From positions 1 through 10,374 of the forward strand of contig JAEZSC010000052.1 in assembly GCA_023422005.1 (NCBI GenBank): DNA of 10,374 bases. Reading direction: 5' to 3'. The first letter of the stretch is position 1; each line of letters begins with the position of its first letter. Below are positions 8,701 through 10,374 of this stretch, in pieces. The notes under the pieces are model-generated. The model was not told the origin of the DNA. It did no database searches and saw only the letters and a list, made by a program, of their open reading frames with translations. Source of the DNA: Bacillota bacterium (GTDB taxonomy: Bacteria; Bacillota; Clostridia; Christensenellales; UMGS416). The translations under genes and the position numbers were made by a program.

Positions 8701-10374
8701 GGGCGGTATTCACGTTCTCACGGCGTCGCAGGTGAACCCTGAAACGATGACCACGCTGCTGGCCGTAGCCCGGTGCATCCTGCAGGCCGGCCAGCCGCTC
8801 ACAGCACAGCTTCGGCCCATCGCGGCCCAGGCTTCGCTGGCACCCTCTGCACGGCCCAAGCCTGAGCGCTGGGAGGAAACGCCGCTGCCGGAGATCGACA
8901 CCGTGTTCCACAACGGCCTGGGCGGCTTCACCGAAGACGGTTCCGAATATGTCATCACGCTGGAGGAAGGCGCCAACACGCCGCTGCCGTGGTGCAACGT
9001 GATATCCAACGGCAGCTTCGGCATGGTGGCCACGGACATGGGCCCGGGCTATACGTGGCAGGCCAACAGCCGCGAAAACAAGCTGACGCCCTGGCACAAC
9101 GACCCGGTGACCGGCAGCGCGGGAGAAGGGCTGTATCTGCGGGATAGGGAGAGCGGCGATTTCTGGACCGTATCTCCGGGGCCGGCGCGGGGGCCGGGGC
9201 TGTATCGCGTGCGGCATAGCCAAGGTTGGACGTGCTATGAGTATGGCGGCTATGGCTTGACCCAGGAGAACCTGGTGTTCCTGCCGGTGGAAGGCGATGT
9301 GCGCGTCCAGCTGCTCAAGATCGTAAACCCCGGCCCCCGGGTGCGGGAGCTGGACGTCACATGGTACGCCGACTTTGTCATGGGCGCCGGCCGCGAAAAC
9401 ACCGCGCCATATCTGACCGTGAGGCGGGACCCCCAGAGCGGCGCGCTGTGGGCGGAGAACGGTTACCGAGACGAATTCACCGGACAGCTGCTCTATATGG
9501 CCGCACCGGGGAAGGACATCTCCTTCACCGCCAACCGTTGTGAGTTCACCGGCGTGCTGGGAGGGCTGGCCAACCCGGCGGGCATGGTTCGTGAGGAGTT
9601 CTCCGGCAGCCTTGGCCCTGGGCTGGGCGGCTGCGCGGCGCTACGGCTGCGGCTGCGCATCCCGCCGGGCATGAGCCGGCAGGTCGTGCTGCTGATGGGC
9701 ACTGCGTCCAATGTGGACGACATGCGCGCTGCCGTGCGCCGCTTCGCAACGGTGGAGGCCACCCGCTCCGCCTTCAAGGAGGTGTGCCGCTGGTGGAAGA
9801 CCCGTCTGGGCGTGGTCAAGGTCAAGACGCCGGACAACGCCATGGACATTCTGCTCAACCGCTGGCTGCTGTACCAGACATGGTCCAGCCGCGTGCTGGG
9901 CCGCGCGGGGTTTTATCAGGCAGGCGGCGCCATCGGCTATCGCGACCAGCTTCAGGACATGCTTGCGCTGATTTGGAGCGACCCAGACCGCGTGCGTGAG
10001 CACATACTGCTGTGCGCAGAGCACCAGTTCGAGAGCGGCGACGTGCAGCACTGGTGGCACCCGCCCTATCGCGGCGTGCGCACGCGTATGACCGACGATA
10101 TGGTGTTCCTGGCATTTTTGGTGGCCGATTACATCGAGCACACCGGCGACAGAGGCATTCTGAGGGAGGAGCGCCCGTATCTCAAGGATGTGGACATCGC
10201 CGAAGGCGCCGAGGATTATTACGGCGTCGCGGAACCATCCGACCTTAGGGAGCCGCTGTTCCTGCACTGCCTGCGGGCGCTGCACCGCGCCGCCCGCGCC
10301 GGGGAGCACGGCCTGCCGCTGATGGGCACCGGCGACTGGAACGACGCCATGAGCTCCGTGGGCGACGAGGGCCG
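2765..10374 (+). CDS. ndvB: Cyclic beta-1,2-glucan synthase (NdvB/ChvB/Cgs type), 3' end outside window
   Basis: A single frame stays open for 2,536 codons and leaves the window; family members usually run to about 2,800-2,900 residues, so a few hundred are missing. Order: membrane anchor (4-23); a helical module (about 90-390) with LLDN (98-101) and HHRQ (281-284); membrane segments (about 409-460); the GT84 domain from RTLIVIPAL (483), with DAD (620-622), SHDLLEG (730-736) and RWVRGDWQ (766-773), which polymerises glucose from UDP-glucose; membrane segments (805-846 and 921-970); the glucoamylase-like cyclisation domain (PF10091/GH189) from SPTNIGL (1027) through WGISESGY (Glu1401) to HHQGM (1495); GH94-type beta-sandwich regions near 1570-1830 and 2046-2330; and the GH94 phosphorylase core with GYRDQ (2391-2395), QHWWHPP (2428-2434) and GDWND (2523-2527, holding the catalytic Asp). 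In Brucella and Agrobacterium the GH94 part controls glucan length. No frameshift or in-frame stop is seen. Family assignment is secure; product size and cyclisation are inferred. Confidence 0.95.
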   Translation, partial: MDIGIIALLLVLFVILAALLLFVSRKSGAQPQKTAVQLDSESIRGVAGSLARSHKAEPGRDRFSQAMLAAAAADIRKARAALAAVPEDENLAPAGRWLLDNIYMIEQEIFRVKNMLRNGPSSLPIIKSEGCPRVCWISDNLLSYTNGRLDTDTLALYLNEYQKKTPLTLKELWILPAFLRLSVLRRVAEVSVACNDNQSQWEAAEVMAEFIATTPGDEAAWLARSRKNPWMRRDGMGGAFLERLSVRLMEQGEGAAQPLKWLDQILSERGFILEDQIASSHHRQGAEKQLISNCMDSLRYLDALNWLDLFRQVSVVERTLMEDPSGVYKRMDEPSRGLYRRRVEALAARWHVSELHLTRLAVQCAAERAGSAYEKENHIGYYIVGEGLKFLAGKLKGRRFQLDNRFKQWLYGGSIWLSAAVLAAALGYLLPATVVMRVLVGLAALPVFTKATVFLVNEIVKRTVRSEVIPAIDLKDGVPDEGRTLIVIPALVTSVARIEALMAQLETLYLRHGGKNLRYTLLADFKDSREPDPDGDAALLSAGQAAAAALCERWGAGLFHFLARDRRFNGAEGVYMGPERKRGAILALNRLLLSGDAGEFTGLEQRLASLDGVRFVLTLDADTELPHEAAARLIGMMLHPLNAAEIVNGVVRRGYGILQPRVELATGSSRQSEFSAIFTGPCGLDHYSGAVADSYQDLFGEGIFTGKGIYDVRAFMATLDGALPANRILSHDLLEGSYARAGFASDVAVVDGFPSNVYTYFVRMHRWVRGDWQIAHWLCRTTPEGKPNPINGLSKYKIADNLRRSLMAPAQLVLILLCAAAGRVWLGMAAVLAVEFLPALFAMAGAMNARGNGSLKLTLAAMRSDFLRPLMNLWFLPFEAWIMADAAVRSLYRMAVSKKRLLLWTTAADAERGKPSTPGGYWAFMWPAVAISVVAMGITFVCAPTPAALLWVLAPLAWAAAPQAAWALSRPNCEVCSAVDAGQERLVRAVCRRTWHYFERFVTAEEHFLAPDNFQEYPFKGVAPRTSPTNIGLSLLANADALDLGYLTPRRMIDRMSATIDAVLALPKWQGHLYNWYDTRTCEPLHPLYVSSVDSGNLMAYLLLCAQAVREVAAGPAVSFAVVGGLVDTLRVMAEKKPDAAIEQMCTALEMARDQHSMRLVAETAEKAAALADRLGGKWAAQAADLVDDVIEESEDLLEALSLLGAEQRVMLEGAWEEYARPDAWAPGGRAAQAVDLAIKAAPNQRLEELRASITAMFEQRAAAAAIVAEKLERCAMDMNLNALYDKSRDLFHIGCNVEQGGRLGNSFYDLLASEARLTSLLAIAFGKVPARHWKKLGRALTLAGGGVPLLSWGGTMFEYLMPALTLRHQPCTLLGETIRAAIQAQIDYGALKGIPWGISESGYHEFDLNLNYQYRSFGVPDMGMKAGLSHDVVVSPYSTLMAMQFNPEPAYENLKRLCDIGMLGEYGMYEAVDFTPERRQEKDGFRIVKSYMIHHQGMALTALTNLLCGNSMVERFHRLAPIRSVELLMDERAPSHGAVLEKFAAAETTPRQRKPREVRMVRTAHGTEGLWPPQVQLLSNGGYVVYVAASGAGCSRWDGLSLNRWRDDAVTQDSGVFFYLRDIETAEVWNTTLTPGCRKPEEYEVVFETHTAQFCRRDGDVTTLMEVVVSPDSPAEVRRLCLSNKSEKEKHIEVTAYFEVALAAQEAFSAHPAFQNLFVQTEALSDSGVVLVRRRPRDSHQGTPHMACRFVGELGPITPVQVDTSREASLGRGRSLLHPKHLDGGALGNTQGNVLDPAVCMRTLVTVPAGGTVTFSFVIACGWDRQKALAASDALAAPGAVERAFEMAWTQEQANMRYLGVKPNQLRLFADMSTYVLYSLPGVRSRLGALDSVHRGQSALWELGLSGDVPIIVLRLSDLEHLEAARHLLLAHAWWRFKGVSVDIVFVNEYGNDYLRPLHDRLHDTILSSHDRDYVNKKGGIHVLTASQVNPETMTTLLAVARCILQAGQPLTAQLRPIAAQASLAPSARPKPERWEETPLPEIDTVFHNGLGGFTEDGSEYVITLEEGANTPLPWCNVISNGSFGMVATDMGPGYTWQANSRENKLTPWHNDPVTGSAGEGLYLRDRESGDFWTVSPGPARGPGLYRVRHSQGWTCYEYGGYGLTQENLVFLPVEGDVRVQLLKIVNPGPRVRELDVTWYADFVMGAGRENTAPYLTVRRDPQSGALWAENGYRDEFTGQLLYMAAPGKDISFTANRCEFTGVLGGLANPAGMVREEFSGSLGPGLGGCAALRLRLRIPPGMSRQVVLLMGTASNVDDMRAAVRRFATVEATRSAFKEVCRWWKTRLGVVKVKTPDNAMDILLNRWLLYQTWSSRVLGRAGFYQAGGAIGYRDQLQDMLALIWSDPDRVREHILLCAEHQFESGDVQHWWHPPYRGVRTRMTDDMVFLAFLVADYIEHTGDRGILREERPYLKDVDIAEGAEDYYGVAEPSDLREPLFLHCLRALHRAARAGEHGLPLMGTGDWNDAMSSVGDEG

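Noticed and set aside
2765..10374. A possible split or frameshifted gene, given the extreme length.
   Set aside because: All domain motifs, from the N-terminal membrane anchor to GDWND at 10331, are in one frame, with no stop. The length is normal for this family.
1..10374. CRISPR arrays, phage genes, insertion sequences or defence genes.
   Set aside because: No regularly spaced direct repeats, transposase, integrase, nuclease or other such gene was seen on either strand.

Overview
The window comes from a G+C-rich, endospore-forming member of the Firmicutes, most likely a clostridial lineage. The spore-coat ATPase SpoIVA at the left edge indicates a spore former. The high G+C, a cyclic beta-1,2-glucan synthase of the type also seen in Clostridia, and stretches of fold-back intergenic DNA fit that assignment. 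Genus and species cannot be told from this sequence.

Layout: (1) 12-1490, plus strand, complete spoIVA with its own ribosome binding site and a strong intrinsic terminator at 1506-1539. (2) 1540-1897, a non-coding spacer between convergent genes, filled almost end to end with four fold-back (inverted-repeat) elements; two or three of them can fold as small three-way junctions. (3) 1898-2554, minus strand, a complete HAD-superfamily phosphatase/phosphomutase-like hydrolase. (4) 2555-2764, a divergent intergenic region with a compact hairpin that overlaps a weak candidate promoter for the gene to its right. (5) 2765-10374, plus strand, one reading frame open for 2,536 codons and running off the right edge. 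It is a giant membrane-bound cyclic beta-1,2-glucan synthase (NdvB/ChvB/Cgs type), with the order: membrane anchor, N-terminal helical module, membrane segments, GT84 glycosyltransferase, membrane segments, glucoamylase-like (cyclisation) domain, GH94-type beta-sandwich regions, and the start of the GH94 phosphorylase catalytic domain. Its last few hundred residues lie outside the window.

The three genes do not look like one operon. spoIVA is closed by its terminator, the HAD gene converges on it, and the glucan synthase is divergent from the HAD gene. spoIVA acts in the mother cell to build the basement layer of the spore coat. The glucan synthase would make a cyclic or linear beta-1,2-glucan at the membrane: the GT part polymerises from UDP-glucose, the middle domain cyclises, and the GH94 part trims by phosphorolysis. 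A sugar-phosphate role for the HAD enzyme next to it is possible but nothing here proves it.

I found no clear new defence or mobile system. The parts most worth a second look are the chain of nested palindromes at 1546-1885 and the presence of the full cyclic-glucan synthase architecture in a spore-forming Gram-positive, where its role is poorly understood.
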